A stretch of 6,731 nt of DNA from positions 1-6,731 of the forward strand of contig JAHEYM010000224.1 in NCBI GenBank assembly GCA_023251595.1. Direction: 5' to 3'. This document shows, one piece after another, positions 5,901 through 6,731 of the stretch (the stretch's first letter is position 1; every line of letters starts with the position of its first letter). The position numbers and the translations under genes were made by a program. A model generated the notes under the pieces. That model was not told where the DNA came from. It did no database searches and saw only the letters and a program-made list of their open reading frames with translations. Source of the DNA: Bacteroidota bacterium (lineage in GTDB: Bacteria > Bacteroidota > Bacteroidia > AKYH767-A > JABDAW01).

Positions 5901-5946
5901 CTTATAAATTTGCTATAATTTGAATTACCAAATAAAAAATATACAA

Positions 5947-6723
5947 ATGAAAAAAATTTTACTCTCCACACTCCTTCTAACCGTATCTGCTCTATATTCA
6001 GCAGCGCAAACTACCGCAACAGATTTCACAGCCAACGATTGTACGCCATCATCGCATCACCTCTTCGCAGAGCTGAACGCAGGCAAAGTAATTGTTCTGG
6101 TTTGGGTAATGCCTTGCAGTTCATGCATTGTTCCTTCAACCACCACTTATAATGTGGTTCAGAGCTTTCAATCTGCTCATCCGAATACTGTTTACATGTA
6201 TTTATGCGATGATCTTGCAAACACAACTTGTGCTTCACTAAACACCTGGAAAACGGCAAATAATCTGACTAATTCAATTACGTTTTCTGATGCAACAATA
6301 AATATGGCTGACTACGGTGCTGCCGGAATGCCAAAAATAGTAGTCATTGGCGGAGGTGCCCATACAATTTTCTATAATGCAATTAATGCGGTTGATGACG
6401 TTGCTTTGCAAGCTGCTATTAGTTCGGCACTTATTGCTGCATCATCTGATGATTTAAATAATCCAGTTTCTACTTTAACCGTTTTTCCAAATCCTTCATC
6501 AAAAACAAGTGAAATAAAATTTGTTCTTGATAGAACATCTGATCTGACATTTGATCTGTTCGACATGCAAGGTAAAATAGTGAAAAATATATTTTCAGGA
6601 AAACTAAATTCAGGCGAAAATAATATAAAGGTTAATTACGACAGTCTCAATTCAGGAACTTATCTGCTCCGTATCATTGACGGCGACAAAAGTAAATTCA
6701 TTAATGTGGTACTTGCACGATAA
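5947..6723 (+). CDS. Secreted thioredoxin-like CxxC protein with C-terminal T9SS type A sorting domain
   Basis: I chose the ATG at 5947 over the in-frame TTG at 5920 because it begins a clean signal peptide (MKKILLSTLLLTVSALYSAAQ, cut after Gln21) and the TTG lies within the promoter region. Residues about 26-165 look like a thioredoxin fold: DFTANDC, a beta strand VIVLVWVM ending in PCSSC (C57, C60), and a GMPKIVVIGG strand in which P129 sits where thioredoxins have their cis-proline. Additional cysteines are C32, C87 and C95. Residues about 173-258 form a T9SS type A sorting domain: the VFPNPSS start, the GTYLLRI motif, and a basic end at VVLAR. This domain directs export through the type IX machinery to the cell surface or medium. 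The expected role is an extracellular thiol-disulphide or redox-active protein with an unknown partner. It has its own promoter, so a link with the efflux operon is uncertain. Confidence 0.85.
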   Translation: MKKILLSTLLLTVSALYSAAQTTATDFTANDCTPSSHHLFAELNAGKVIVLVWVMPCSSCIVPSTTTYNVVQSFQSAHPNTVYMYLCDDLANTTCASLNTWKTANNLTNSITFSDATINMADYGAAGMPKIVVIGGGAHTIFYNAINAVDDVALQAAISSALIAASSDDLNNPVSTLTVFPNPSSKTSEIKFVLDRTSDLTFDLFDMQGKIVKNIFSGKLNSGENNIKVNYDSLNSGTYLLRIIDGDKSKFINVVLAR

Positions 6724-6731
6724 ATTAACAA

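Noticed and set aside
5920..5946. TTG start giving nine more residues on the T9SS-sorted protein
   Set aside because: The added residues are not signal-like and overlap the TTTG-rich promoter region. The ATG at 5947 begins a typical MKK signal peptide.

Overview
The window looks like chromosomal DNA from a member of the Bacteroidota. It is AT-rich, the 5' leaders have little or no Shine-Dalgarno sequence, several signal peptides end in -SAQ or -AAQ, and a promoter of the TTTG / TAnnTTTG type precedes the last gene. That last gene ends in a type IX secretion (T9SS) sorting domain. The species cannot be named from the sequence.

All seven genes are on the + strand. Positions 1-5803 form one tightly packed block that is probably a single operon: a TolC/CusC-type outer-membrane factor (56-1309, with its N-terminus running into the left edge), two different CusB-type adaptor lipoproteins that each carry a heavy-metal-binding domain (1359-2621 and 2608-3789, overlapping by 14 bases), a soluble monohaem cytochrome c (3845-4240), a probable outer-membrane beta-barrel (4251-5510), and a very small monohaem cytochrome c lipoprotein (5534-5803). 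No inner-membrane RND pump (CusA/CzcA type) is present. If there is one, it probably lies left of the window.

Positions 5804-5946 are the longest gene-free stretch (143 bases) and hold heptamer tandem repeats followed by a Bacteroidota-type promoter. The last gene (5947-6723) appears to be a separate transcription unit. It encodes a secreted thioredoxin-like protein with a CxxC motif and a C-terminal T9SS sorting domain.

The first three genes read as the periplasmic and outer-membrane parts of a Cu(I)/Ag(I)-type (or other heavy-metal) efflux system. The more unusual part is what follows: a cytochrome / barrel / cytochrome trio in the same operon, where the barrel has Met- and His-rich segments. 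I infer that metal export may be coupled to periplasmic electron transfer, possibly through a split monohaem porin-cytochrome arrangement. This is a hypothesis and not a recognised system. The gaps also carry several different short tandem repeats (an 8-mer and two heptamer families), and one of them runs into the reading frame of the first gene.
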